In this document: one piece after another, positions 8,710-16,754 of the stretch
How the letters are laid out: each line of letters starts with the position of its first letter
Position numbering within the stretch: the first letter of the stretch is position 1
Source: CAZMGD01 sp964565705
GTDB lineage: Bacteria > Actinomycetota > Acidimicrobiia > Acidimicrobiales > Ilumatobacteraceae
DNA length: 19,849 bases
Direction of reading: 5' to 3'
NCBI GenBank assembly: GCA_964565705.1
Contig: CAZMGD010000078.1
Coordinates: forward strand, 1 to 19,849
Translations under genes and position numbers: made by a program
The notes under the pieces: generated by a model
What the model was told of the DNA's origin: nothing
Database searches by the model: none
Seen by the model: only the letters and a program-made list of their open reading frames with translations

Positions 8710-9657
8710 GTGATCCACGAATCTGTGCTCGATCTGGTGGGGAACACCCCGCTGGTCGACATCAGCGTGCTGTCGCCGAACCCTCGCGTGCGCATCCTCG
8801 CCAAGTTGGAGGGCCAGAACCCGTTCGGCTCGGTGAAGGACCGGATCGCCAAGAACATGATCGAGGAGGCCGAGAAGAACGGCAGCCTCTCCCCCGGCCA
8901 GACCATCCTGGAGCCGTCGTCGGGCAACACCGGCATCGCCCTCGCCGCGATCGCCCGGATCAAGGGCTACCCGATCACGATCGTGATGCCCGACAGCGTG
9001 AGCATCGAGCGCCGCCAGATGCTCGAGGTGTTCGGCGCGTCGATCATCCTCACCCCGGGACCCGAGGGCAGCAACGGCGCCGTCGCCCACGCCCGCCAGC
9101 TCGCCGCCGAGCATCCCGAGTACTGCTTCCTCTACCAATACGCGAACGACGCCAACCCGCGCGCCCACTACGAGGGCACCGGGCCCGAGATCTACCGCGA
9201 CTGCCCCGAGATCACCCACTTCGTCGCCGGCCTCGGCACGAGCGGCACGTTGATGGGCACCGGCCGTTACCTCAAGGAGCAGAATCCCGACATCAAGGTG
9301 ATCGCCATCGAACCACCGCTCGGCGAGCGGGTGGAAGGGTTGCGCAACCTCGACGAGGGCTACGTGCCGCCGGTGTTCGAGAACTGGAACGGCCAGGACC
9401 TGCTCGACCGCAAGCGAGTCGTGCGCCCCCGCGAGTCGATCGAATGGGTCCGTCGCCTCGTCAACGAGTGTGGCGTCTTCGCCGGCCTGAGCGCCGGCGC
9501 CGCGCTCGCCGGTGCGGCCAAGGTCGCCACCGAGATCGACGAGGGCGTCATCGTCTTCGTCGTCAGCGACGCCGGCTGGAAGTACCTCTCCACCGGCGCC
9601 TACACCGCCGACCTCGACGCGGCTGAAGCGGCCGCCGAGAGCATCATCTACTTCTGA
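8710..9657 (+). CDS. cysM: CysM-type cysteine synthase (O-phosphoserine sulfhydrylase-like)
   Basis: This 315-residue fold-type II PLP enzyme has the PLP lysine Lys43 in NPFGSVKDR, the substrate loop SSGNTG (70-75) and the phosphate loop GTSGT (176-180). The segment EGLRNLDEG carries Arg212, equivalent to the mycobacterial CysM arginine that selects O-phosphoserine over O-acetylserine. The C-terminus (DAGWKYLSTGAY) also matches CysM. With a thiocarboxylated CysO-type carrier the enzyme would make cysteine without free sulfide. I chose the GTG at 8710, where GAGGAG (8694-8699) is a good ribosome site; a longer reading runs back through mec. A TACAAT box at 8647-8652 is a possible internal promoter after mec. 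Confidence 0.94.
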   Translation: MIHESVLDLVGNTPLVDISVLSPNPRVRILAKLEGQNPFGSVKDRIAKNMIEEAEKNGSLSPGQTILEPSSGNTGIALAAIARIKGYPITIVMPDSVSIERRQMLEVFGASIILTPGPEGSNGAVAHARQLAAEHPEYCFLYQYANDANPRAHYEGTGPEIYRDCPEITHFVAGLGTSGTLMGTGRYLKEQNPDIKVIAIEPPLGERVEGLRNLDEGYVPPVFENWNGQDLLDRKRVVRPRESIEWVRRLVNECGVFAGLSAGAALAGAAKVATEIDEGVIVFVVSDAGWKYLSTGAYTADLDAAEAAAESIIYF

Positions 9658-9803
9658 GGGGCTCGCCACGCCCGCCGTGCCTCGGCATTTGCGCCGCTGC
9701 CACCGGTGTCAGAACCGGTCGTCCAGTCACCTGGGCCGGTGAGCGCCACTCTTCTGTCACCCGTCCGTCCGCCGGTCCTTCCGGGCCCAACGGGTCCACC
9801 CAC

Positions 9804-9809
9804 TAGGTT
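9804..9809 (+). promoter_or_regulatory. Putative eno -10 box (leaderless start)
   Basis: TAGGTT ends 7 bases before the eno ATG and no strong ribosome site is present, so transcription could start at or next to the start codon. No -35 is evident. The rest of the 159-bp gap after cysM (9658-9803) shows nothing I can support. Confidence 0.4.
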
Positions 9810-9816
9810 CCGACGC

Positions 9817-11094
9817 ATGAGTGAGATCGTGCAGGTGATCGGGCGGGAGGTGCTCGACTCTCGTGGGAACCCCACCGTCGAGGTCGAGGTGGAGCTGCTG
9901 TCGGGGGCGCTCGGACGGGCGCTCGTGCCATCGGGCGCGTCCACCGGCGAGCACGAGGCGGTCGAGTTGCGCGACGGCGGCGCCCGCTACGGCGGCAAGG
10001 GCGTGCTGAGCGCCGTCGGCTTCGTCAACGGCGAGATCGCCGACGCGATCGAGGGCATCGACGGCCTCGACCAGCGCCTCCTCGACACCGAGCTCAACGC
10101 GCTCGACGGCACCGACAACAAGGCCCGCCTCGGCGCCAACGCGATCCTCGGGGTGAGCCTCGCCACCGCCCGCGCCGCGGCCGACGAGCTCGGCGTGCCG
10201 CTGTGGCGCTACGTCGGCGGGCCAAACGCCCACGTGCTGCCGGTGCCGATGATGAACGTCGTCAACGGCGGCGTGCATGCCGACAACACGATCGATCTCC
10301 AGGAGTTCATGATCATGCCGGTCGGCGCCCCGAGCTTCCGCGAAGCCCTGCGCTGGGGTACCGAGACCTACCACGTGCTGAAGACCGTGCTGAAGGATCG
10401 AGGCCTCGCCACCGCCGTCGGCGACGAGGGCGGCTTCGCCCCGAACCTGGCCACGAACGAGGACGCGATCAAGGTGCTCGTCGAGGCGATCGAGCGGGCG
10501 GGCTACACGCCAGGCGACGACATCGCCATCGCCCTCGATCCGGCGACCAGCGAGCTGTACCGCGACGGGTCGTACCACCTGACCGGTGAGGGCAAGGTGC
10601 TGACGAGCGACGACTTCGTCGCCTATTGGACCCGCCTCGTCGACAGCTACCCGATCATCTCGATCGAGGACGGGATGGCCGAGGACGACTGGGACGGCTG
10701 GGCCAAGCTCACGACGGCGGTCGGCGATCGCGTGCAACTCGTCGGCGACGACCTGTTCGTCACGAACGTGGCCCGCCTCCGCTTGGGCATCGAGCGCAAC
10801 GTCGCCAACAGCGTGTTGGTCAAGGTCAACCAGATCGGCAGCCTGACCGAGACGCTCGACACGGTGGAGCTCGCGACCCGCAACGCCTACACGAGCGTGA
10901 TGAGCCACCGCAGCGGCGAGACCGAGGACTCGACGATCGCCGATCTGGCCGTTGCCACGAACTGTGGCCAGATCAAGACGGGCGCGCCGTGCCGCAGCGA
11001 CCGCGTCGCGAAGTACAACCAACTGCTGCGCATCGAGGAGGCGCTCGGCGAGACCGCCGAGTACCGCGGCCGTGCCGCGCTCGCTGCCTCCTGA
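9817..11094 (+). CDS. eno: Enolase
   Basis: The 425-residue cytoplasmic enolase interconverts 2-phosphoglycerate and phosphoenolpyruvate in glycolysis. The length is normal and the key residues are present: Glu204 in GDEGGFAPN, the Mg ligands Asp241 (ALDPATSE), Glu284 (SIEDGMAEDD) and Asp311 (VGDDLFVTN), the base Lys336 (KVNQIG), and the SHRSGETED loop (363-371). The ATG at 9817 begins the standard SEIVQVIGREVLDSRGNPT N-terminus; a longer reading from 9706 adds 37 unrelated residues. It is followed, as often in actinobacteria, by a FtsB/DivIC-type gene, here after a 372-bp gap containing a tandem duplication. Confidence 0.98.
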   Translation: MSEIVQVIGREVLDSRGNPTVEVEVELLSGALGRALVPSGASTGEHEAVELRDGGARYGGKGVLSAVGFVNGEIADAIEGIDGLDQRLLDTELNALDGTDNKARLGANAILGVSLATARAAADELGVPLWRYVGGPNAHVLPVPMMNVVNGGVHADNTIDLQEFMIMPVGAPSFREALRWGTETYHVLKTVLKDRGLATAVGDEGGFAPNLATNEDAIKVLVEAIERAGYTPGDDIAIALDPATSELYRDGSYHLTGEGKVLTSDDFVAYWTRLVDSYPIISIEDGMAEDDWDGWAKLTTAVGDRVQLVGDDLFVTNVARLRLGIERNVANSVLVKVNQIGSLTETLDTVELATRNAYTSVMSHRSGETEDSTIADLAVATNCGQIKTGAPCRSDRVAKYNQLLRIEEALGETAEYRGRAALAAS

Positions 11095-11099
11095 GGCGT

Positions 11100-11390
11100 G
11101 CTGCTGGCTCGCTGCGCTCGCGGCTGCGCCTGAACCCGCCAGCGGCGGCTCGCTGCGCTCGCAAGGGTTGGCTACGGCGCAGGATCGTTGCCGCGCACGC
11201 CGTGCCCGGGTAGCTCGCTCCGCTCGCGAAGCCTCGGTTGACCGAGCTGCTGGCTCGCTGCGCTCGCGGCTGCGCCTGAACCCGCCAGCGGCGGCTCGCT
11301 GCGCTCGCAGGGGTGGCTACGGCGCAGGATCGTTGCCGCGCACGTCGTGCCCGGGTAGCTCGCTCCGCTCGCGAAGCCTCGGTTGACCGA
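11100..11390. repeat. Tandem duplication of a 146-bp non-coding unit
   Basis: Unit 1 (11100-11245) and unit 2 (11246-11390) are almost identical, differing only by a one-base indel plus adjacent change near 11163/11309 and one substitution in CACGCCGTGC versus CACGTCGTGC. Each unit contains GCTCGCTGCGCTCGC twice and the variant GCTCGCTCCGCTCGC once, so the motif occurs six times. The block fills most of the 372-bp gap between eno and the next gene, and no coding sequence is evident. It looks like a dispersed intergenic repeat that has been locally duplicated. Confidence 0.9.
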
Positions 11391-11466
11391 TCCTGGACTG
11401 AAGGAACATCGGGGACGTCGTGGGTGCCGCGGATCCGGGTGATCGACACGCGAGAATCGTGGACCG

Positions 11467-12624
11467 ATGACCGGCGGACACCGTACGACGAGCATCCAGC
11501 GACCCGTGACTGGCGAGACCACGCCGTCCGCGCGCGCCCCGAGGCGGCGGCGCAACGGGAACGACACGCCGGGGCGTGGGCTGCCGGAGCGCCCCCTGCC
11601 GGGTCGGCCCGGCGCGGTGCGTCGAGCGCCGGTCGCCAAGGTGCGCACCGCCGCCGGGCCGTCGGCCGCGACGCTGCCGCCGGCTGAGCAGTTCGCGGCC
11701 ACGATCGCCGCTGCGCGGCCGGCGTCGCAACGGTCTGTCAGCGCACGCGTGCCCGGCCAGCCGAGCCTCCCGACACCGCGGCCGATCGAACCCGTCGTGG
11801 GCATCGTCGCCGCTGGGGCATCCTCGCTCGACTCGGAGGCGCGCTCGCCCGATACGGCCCGCCCGTCACGCCGCAAGCGTTCCGGCCAGCCGGGGGCGAC
11901 CGCACCGGCGGCTCCCGAACAGCGCGCACCGACCAATCCGGCGCGTCGTCCGGCGACGGCCGTCGAGTTCTCGGCGCGCACGGCAACGACCGCCAACGAT
12001 CGCTCCAGCGCGACGCCGTCGACGCGACCGCTGCGCGCGGTCCCGGCCGAACCTCCCGCGACCGGTTCGAAGCCGCGTCCCAGCGCGCTCCGCGACCTCA
12101 GCCGCCCGATCGCCCGAGACAGCCGGATGGCCGAGCGCCGCCCGATCCGCATCGGCTACGGCGTGATCGCCGCCGCGATCGCCTGCGCGATCGTCGCCGC
12201 CCTCGTCGTCCTCCCCGTGCGCCGCTGGTGGAACCAGCGCGACGAGCTCGCGGCCCGCGAGCGCGAGCTCGAGATCCTGCAGCACGCCAACGGTCAGCTG
12301 CAGCAGGACGTGAACGCGCTCAACACCCCCGACGGCATCGAGAGCGCAGCGCGCGACGACCTGAACTACGGCTTCCCCGGCGAGGAGCGCATCAGTGGGG
12401 TCGGCGACCCGCCGACGCCCTACGCACTTCCCACGGGCTATCCGTACTCGCTCGTCACCAGCATCCTCGTCAGCCGCGCCAACATCGCCGCGCAGACGGC
12501 CGCCGATGCCACGACGACGGCCGCGCCTGCACCCGCCGACAGCGCTACCGCCGACACGACACCGGTCACGCCGGCACCGGACGGCGCGGTCGCCGCACCG
12601 CCGGCAGCTGCGCCGCCGCCCTGA
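11467..12624 (+). CDS. FtsB/DivIC-like septum formation protein with long disordered N-terminus
   Basis: The 385-residue product has a FtsB/DivIC core. One membrane helix (about 228-250) is followed by a coiled coil (about 255-287) and the segment NTPDGIESAARDDLNYGFPGE, where the family's conserved GIEE-A-R-LG-pattern falls. Such proteins sit in the divisome with FtsL and FtsQ. The roughly 225 residues before the helix are rich in Arg, Pro, Ala and Thr and are probably disordered and cytoplasmic. After the core is an Ala/Pro/Thr-rich tail (341-385). The ATG at 11467 is the first in frame and has no strong ribosome site. Position just after eno supports the call. The stop abuts the stop of the convergent gene with no bases between. 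Confidence 0.85.
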   Translation: MTGGHRTTSIQRPVTGETTPSARAPRRRRNGNDTPGRGLPERPLPGRPGAVRRAPVAKVRTAAGPSAATLPPAEQFAATIAAARPASQRSVSARVPGQPSLPTPRPIEPVVGIVAAGASSLDSEARSPDTARPSRRKRSGQPGATAPAAPEQRAPTNPARRPATAVEFSARTATTANDRSSATPSTRPLRAVPAEPPATGSKPRPSALRDLSRPIARDSRMAERRPIRIGYGVIAAAIACAIVAALVVLPVRRWWNQRDELAARERELEILQHANGQLQQDVNALNTPDGIESAARDDLNYGFPGEERISGVGDPPTPYALPTGYPYSLVTSILVSRANIAAQTAADATTTAAPAPADSATADTTPVTPAPDGAVAAPPAAAPPP

Positions 12625-13899
12625 TCAGACCGGGCGCACGTTCGGTGGGAGATCGGCCACCAACGCGTCGCTGACCCAGGCCCGCGTCGCGTGGAGGGTC
12701 GACTCGATGCGCACCACCCGCTTCGGCTCGTCGAACCCTCGCCCGCACATCGACAACGCCGCCTTGATGCAATCCTCCTCCGACGGCAGCACCATCGGCA
12801 TCCGCGAGCGGCGAACGCCGGCGATCCCGGCGGTGAAGCAGTTGACGTAGGTCTTCTGCCAGTCGATCCCGTTTGCCAGCGAGGCGGGGATGAAGTCGGC
12901 GAGGCCCACACCCAACACGTTGCCGGCGGACACATCGGTGATCGACAGGAGCACGATCGTGCGCACGTTCGGTCCACCCTGCGCCGAGTCGTCGAGTCCC
13001 GGCACCCAGAACCGCCCACTGACGTTCGGGTCGATGGTCGTGCCCGAGATGTCCTTGCCGCCCTGTTCGAGGATGAGCACGTCGATCTCCGCGAACGGCA
13101 GGCCAGGCACCAGTGAGCGGGCCAACTCGGTCAGCTCCCGCTCCCGCTCCCCGCCCACGCCGCTGCTGTCGAGCGCCTCGACCACCACGACGTCGCCCGC
13201 GGACGACTCGACGGTGCCGACGCCGCCGAGCACGCGCCCCGTGGCACGCAGCGCAGCGATCCCGTCCAGGATGCGATCGCGCATCTCGACGGGGCCACAC
13301 GAGTGGATCTGGGCGGCCCCCGGCTGCTTGCCGAACCCGACGACCGCCATCTTCGTGCATCCGCTCTCGATCGGGCCCTTGAAGCACGTGTGCGGCTTGA
13401 TCCGGTTGACCGGCAGGATTCGATCGGCGGCGGCGGCGAAGCGATCGAGGTACAGCGGCATTCCCGACGCCGTGCGGGCCACTGCAACGGTCTCCATCGT
13501 CGGCTGGATCGGTGCGCCGACCGAATCCTCCGTCACCCCGAGCGACTCGAGCACGGCGCGCTGCCCCTCTGCGGTGGCACCGCCATGGCTCCCCATCGCG
13601 GGGACGATGAACGGCTCAGCACCGAGCGAGCGCAGGCCATCCACGACGCCGGCCAGCAGGTCGACTCGGGCGACGAGCCCGCGACTGCCGCCGCCGACGG
13701 CGATGGTCATGCCCGGTGTGACGTCGGACGCGAAGCGCTGCTCGACCTCCGCCTGCGCTGACTTGCGGACGTCGACGATCGGCGGCAGCCGGGGCACATC
13801 GATCTCGACCTCGACGAGCGTGGGTACTTCGAGCCCGTCCAGGAACGGGAGTTGCACGCCCTCCCGGAGCTGGTCCCAGGGTGATCGATCACCGGCCAT
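12625..13899 (-). CDS. LarA-like DUF2088 protein (nickel-pincer racemase/epimerase family)
   Basis: The 424-residue product belongs to the DUF2088/LarA family, whose founder is the nickel-pincer lactate racemase. Residues His105 (GSHGG), His170 (KPHTCF), Lys183 (CTKM) and His199 (QIHSC) are spaced almost as the LarA residues His108, His174, Lys184 and His200, which bind the nickel-pincer cofactor or act in catalysis. The DHTRP-type cofactor-phosphate motif of LarA is replaced by GGGSRGL (69-75), so Arg is kept and Asp is lost. The true substrate is unknown; many homologues are not lactate racemases. No larB, larC or larE is in view. I prefer the ATG at 13899. A GTG at 13956 would add 19 residues with no family character and run into the promoter of the divergent gene. 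Confidence 0.82.
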   Translation of the reverse strand: MAGDRSPWDQLREGVQLPFLDGLEVPTLVEVEIDVPRLPPIVDVRKSAQAEVEQRFASDVTPGMTIAVGGGSRGLVARVDLLAGVVDGLRSLGAEPFIVPAMGSHGGATAEGQRAVLESLGVTEDSVGAPIQPTMETVAVARTASGMPLYLDRFAAAADRILPVNRIKPHTCFKGPIESGCTKMAVVGFGKQPGAAQIHSCGPVEMRDRILDGIAALRATGRVLGGVGTVESSAGDVVVVEALDSSGVGGERERELTELARSLVPGLPFAEIDVLILEQGGKDISGTTIDPNVSGRFWVPGLDDSAQGGPNVRTIVLLSITDVSAGNVLGVGLADFIPASLANGIDWQKTYVNCFTAGIAGVRRSRMPMVLPSEEDCIKAALSMCGRGFDEPKRVVRIESTLHATRAWVSDALVADLPPNVRPV

Positions 13900-13981
13900 G
13901 ATCCATGCTCGCGCACCTCGTCGAACTGCCTGCGCCCCCCAGAGTGTGAGGTACACCTAACACATGTTGTATGTTCGCGGC

Positions 13982-14590
13982 ATGCAAGCAGTGGCGATCG
14001 ACGCACTCCGCCGGAATGCGCTCCTGGCGGCAAGCCTGCCGGGTGTGCGGATCCGGCTGTCCCACGACGGGAGCCCGCTGGCACTCGTCGAGGGGGCCGG
14101 AGAGCGCCGCCTCGTCGACGGCGTGCTGCACCTCGGCACCGGCGCGTTCCGGCGCGCGGTCGCCGACGCGTGGCGCCATCAGGCGAGCGGTGGACGGGTG
14201 GCGATGCTCGGACTCGCCGAGGACGTCGAGCCGATCATCGACATCGGTGTCAACTCGTGCGGCACGGTACGGCCCGGCAACGTGATCGTCGTCCGTCAGG
14301 CCGGAGCATGGGTGTATGCGTTCGCAACGACGCTGTCCGTGGAGGCCGCGACGTCGGCGATGACCCCGTTGACCGCGCGCACCAGCCGCATGCACCCCAC
14401 GTTGGGCGGGGTCGTGACCCGGATCGACCTGCACCACGACGACGATCTGGACACCACCCTGGTGTGGACCGAGGCACCCCCCGATCCGTGCCCCACCCGC
14501 GATCTGGCGACGATGAACGTCGTCAACGACGCGCTGGCCGCCTGCGCCACCGCCGAGCTCGACACCGAGCTCCTCGCCCTCGTCCCCTGA
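13982..14590 (+). CDS. Hypothetical protein, 202 residues
   Basis: I do not recognise this protein. It begins with a basic/Leu helix (about 8-20), has several predicted beta strands including VVRQAGAWVYAFATTLSV in the middle, an acidic HHDDDLDTTLVW stretch, and a predicted C-terminal helix with Asp/Glu and Leu. There is no signal peptide, membrane segment or metal motif. Codon third positions are strongly G/C, as expected for a real gene here. The ATG at 13982 was chosen because TATGTT (13970-13975) ends 6 bases upstream, the same leaderless pattern as other genes in the window. An alternative ATG at 13964 adds 6 residues. It is divergent from the LarA-like gene and convergent with glgX. Confidence 0.7.
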   Translation: MQAVAIDALRRNALLAASLPGVRIRLSHDGSPLALVEGAGERRLVDGVLHLGTGAFRRAVADAWRHQASGGRVAMLGLAEDVEPIIDIGVNSCGTVRPGNVIVVRQAGAWVYAFATTLSVEAATSAMTPLTARTSRMHPTLGGVVTRIDLHHDDDLDTTLVWTEAPPDPCPTRDLATMNVVNDALAACATAELDTELLALVP

Positions 14591-14600
14591 ACGCCCGAAT

Positions 14601-14662
14601 CCACCGTTCTTGCGGTCGAACCGGGCCCAGTTCGGGCGCGATCCGACCGCAGGAACGGGTGG
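14601..14662. terminator. Strong hairpin between convergent genes
   Basis: The arms 14601-14618 and 14644-14662 pair over 18 bp with one G-U and one bulged base around a 25-base loop. The hairpin starts 10 bases after the stop of the plus-strand gene, with the convergent glgX stop 63 bases to the right. A bidirectional terminator is likely although there is no T-run. Confidence 0.6.
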
Positions 14663-14725
14663 GGGCCCGACGCTGGTGCGCTCCGAGAGCTGCGACCTGT
14701 GCATCGTCGGCGGTGGTGACACGGG

Positions 14726-16717
14726 TCACCGAGGCTGCGCGAGCGCAGGCCGGGCGCTGCGGTGCAGCACGACACAGCTGCGCGCACCCACCGGGTAGGT
14801 CGCACCGACCACCGCGACGCCGTCGTCGGTGTCGACCAGATCGTCGGGTGACGGCAGGGACGTGTCGACCACGCGATCCCAGCCCTCGCCGGGCAGGGCG
14901 AAATCGAGCGGCTCCCACCACGCGTTGGCGACCACCGCCCACTCGTCCTTGCCCGCGGGGTGAAGGTGCCACCCGAGCGACCGGCTCCAGTCGTTGTCGT
15001 CGAGCGGGCCGGCCGCGCCGAAGAAGCTGACGTCGGGCCCCCAGGGGGCGGCGCGACCGAACACGCCGGCGCCGCGGCGCAGGGCGATCATCCCGCGCGC
15101 GAAGCGGTACACGTCGGCCCACTGGCCGAGCCGCGACCAGTCCACCCAGCTGGTCTCGTTGTCCTGGTTGTAGGCGTTGTTGTTGCCTCCCTGCGTGCGG
15201 CCGAACTCGTCGCCGGCCACGAACATCGGCAGCCCCGCCGACGTCAGCAGCAGCACGAACGCGTTCTTCATCTGCCGCCCCCGCAGGGCCAGCACATCGC
15301 CGTCCGCGCCGACGTCGCCCTCGTGCCCGCAGTTCCAGCTGCGGTTGTCGTCCGTGCCATCGGCGCCGTTCCAGCCGTTGGCCTCGTTGTGCTTGTGGTC
15401 GTAGGCGACGAGGTCGTACAGGGTGAACCCGTCGTGGGCGTTCACGAAGTTCACGGTGCGCGCCGGAGTGCCGGGGAACAGATCCGGGCTGCCCTGCACC
15501 CGTTGGGTGACGGCTCGCACCAGACCGGCCTCACCGCGGAGGAACCCGCGGACGTCGTTGCGGAAGCGGTCGTTCCACTGCCCCCAGTCACGGCCGGGGA
15601 ACGCGTCACCGACCTGGTAGCTGGCGATGTCCCACGCCTCGGCGACGAGGCGGATCCCGCGCTCGTCCGCCCACTCGGAGATCCGGTCGCACAGCTCCGA
15701 CCGGTGCTGCGGCACGCCGTCCGCATCACGCCCGAGGATCGAGCCGAGATCGAACCGGAAGCCGGTGACGCCGAGCGCTGCGAGCCGTTCGAGGGAATCG
15801 AGCACGAGGTCGGATGCGACGGGATGCGCGGCGCGCAGGATGTTGCCGCAGCCGGCGTCGTCGATGTAGGTGCCGTCGGGGCGAGTGACGTAGTAGTCCC
15901 CGTCGGCCAGACCGCGCAGCTGGTAGGTCGGCCCGACCTCGTCCTCCTCGGTGGAGTGGTTGTAGACGACGTCGAGCCAGACGGCGATCCCCCGATCGGC
16001 GGCGGCGGCGCACAGCTGGGCCAGTTCGGCGGCGCCGTCGCCGGTGGACGCGTAGGCGTCGTTGATGGCCAGCCAGGCAAGCGGCATGTACCCCCAGTAG
16101 CTGCCCTCGCCGGGGTCGGCGGCGTGCACGGGCAGCAGCTCGATCACGGTGACGCCGAGGTCGGCGAGGTGGTCGAGGCGGTCGACGAGACCGGCGAACG
16201 TGCCCCGGCGCTCCTCCCCGATCCGCCGATCCGCGCGCGTGAAGCCACGGGTGTGCACCTCGTAGATCACCTCGTCGCCCGGCGCGACCCGGTGGCCGGA
16301 GACCGCCGGGCCGGCATCTCGCAGCAGCACGCCACGAGGTGCGGACGCCCCGGTGTCCGCACCGCGCTGGCGAGCCAGATCGCGTGCGGCACGGTGGTCG
16401 CCCGGCGGTACGAACACCTGCAGCGCATACGGATCAAGCAGCACCTTGGTCACGTCGAATCGATGCCCGGCCTCCGGCGCCCACGGTCCGTCGACCCGGA
16501 ACGCGTAGAGGTCCGCACCCCGGGTCGCCTGCGCTGGGATCGCCCCCCGCCACACGCCGTCGACCTGGGTGAGGTCGAGGGCGACCACCACGGACGCCGG
16601 GTCCTCACGGGTCGACACCTCCACCCGAACCGCAGTAGCAGCGGGCGCCCACACTCCGAAGCGCCACGACGTCGCCACTTCGTCGAACGACGCCCCGAGC
16701 GCAGCACGATCTTCCAC
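14726..16717 (-). CDS. glgX: Glycogen debranching enzyme, GlgX/isoamylase type (GH13)
   Basis: This 663-residue cytoplasmic enzyme hydrolyses alpha-1,6 branches of glycogen. The N-terminus (about 15-110) is a CBM48-like domain beginning WRFGVWAPAATAVRVEV. The GH13 barrel has region I DVVYNH (249-254), the nucleophile Asp323 in GFRFD, the acid/base Glu360 in VAEAWD and the NAHD motif with Asp429. The stretch YDHKHNEANGWNG...DDNRSWNCG is typical of GlgX/TreX enzymes. A C-terminal beta domain follows. The GTG at 16717 has AAGGG 7 bases upstream. It is divergent from the XdhC-like pair across 37 bases. No other glycogen gene is in the window. Confidence 0.94.
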   Translation of the reverse strand: MEDRAALGASFDEVATSWRFGVWAPAATAVRVEVSTREDPASVVVALDLTQVDGVWRGAIPAQATRGADLYAFRVDGPWAPEAGHRFDVTKVLLDPYALQVFVPPGDHRAARDLARQRGADTGASAPRGVLLRDAGPAVSGHRVAPGDEVIYEVHTRGFTRADRRIGEERRGTFAGLVDRLDHLADLGVTVIELLPVHAADPGEGSYWGYMPLAWLAINDAYASTGDGAAELAQLCAAAADRGIAVWLDVVYNHSTEEDEVGPTYQLRGLADGDYYVTRPDGTYIDDAGCGNILRAAHPVASDLVLDSLERLAALGVTGFRFDLGSILGRDADGVPQHRSELCDRISEWADERGIRLVAEAWDIASYQVGDAFPGRDWGQWNDRFRNDVRGFLRGEAGLVRAVTQRVQGSPDLFPGTPARTVNFVNAHDGFTLYDLVAYDHKHNEANGWNGADGTDDNRSWNCGHEGDVGADGDVLALRGRQMKNAFVLLLTSAGLPMFVAGDEFGRTQGGNNNAYNQDNETSWVDWSRLGQWADVYRFARGMIALRRGAGVFGRAAPWGPDVSFFGAAGPLDDNDWSRSLGWHLHPAGKDEWAVVANAWWEPLDFALPGEGWDRVVDTSLPSPDDLVDTDDGVAVVGATYPVGARSCVVLHRSARPALAQPR

Positions 16718-16742
16718 AGCATCACCCTTGCACTTCCGCCTC

Positions 16743-16748
16743 TACGCT
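16743..16748 (+). promoter_or_regulatory. Putative -10 box for the xdhC-like pair
   Basis: TACGCT ends 6 bases before the GTG at 16755 in the 37-bp gap shared with the divergent glgX. No ribosome site lies between, so a leaderless transcript is likely. Confidence 0.4.
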
Positions 16749-16754
16749 GGCGGT

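Noticed and set aside
8584..11022. Long minus-strand open frames opposite cysM and eno
   Set aside because: Both plus-strand genes are unmistakable; the opposite frames are low-complexity Val/Ala/Asp/His-rich shadows.
14676..14738. Plus-strand peptide resembling the start of an FAD-binding protein (SCDLCIVGGGDTGH)
   Set aside because: It is open for only a short distance, has no plausible start signal and runs into the glgX gene. It could be a relic, but one short motif is not enough.
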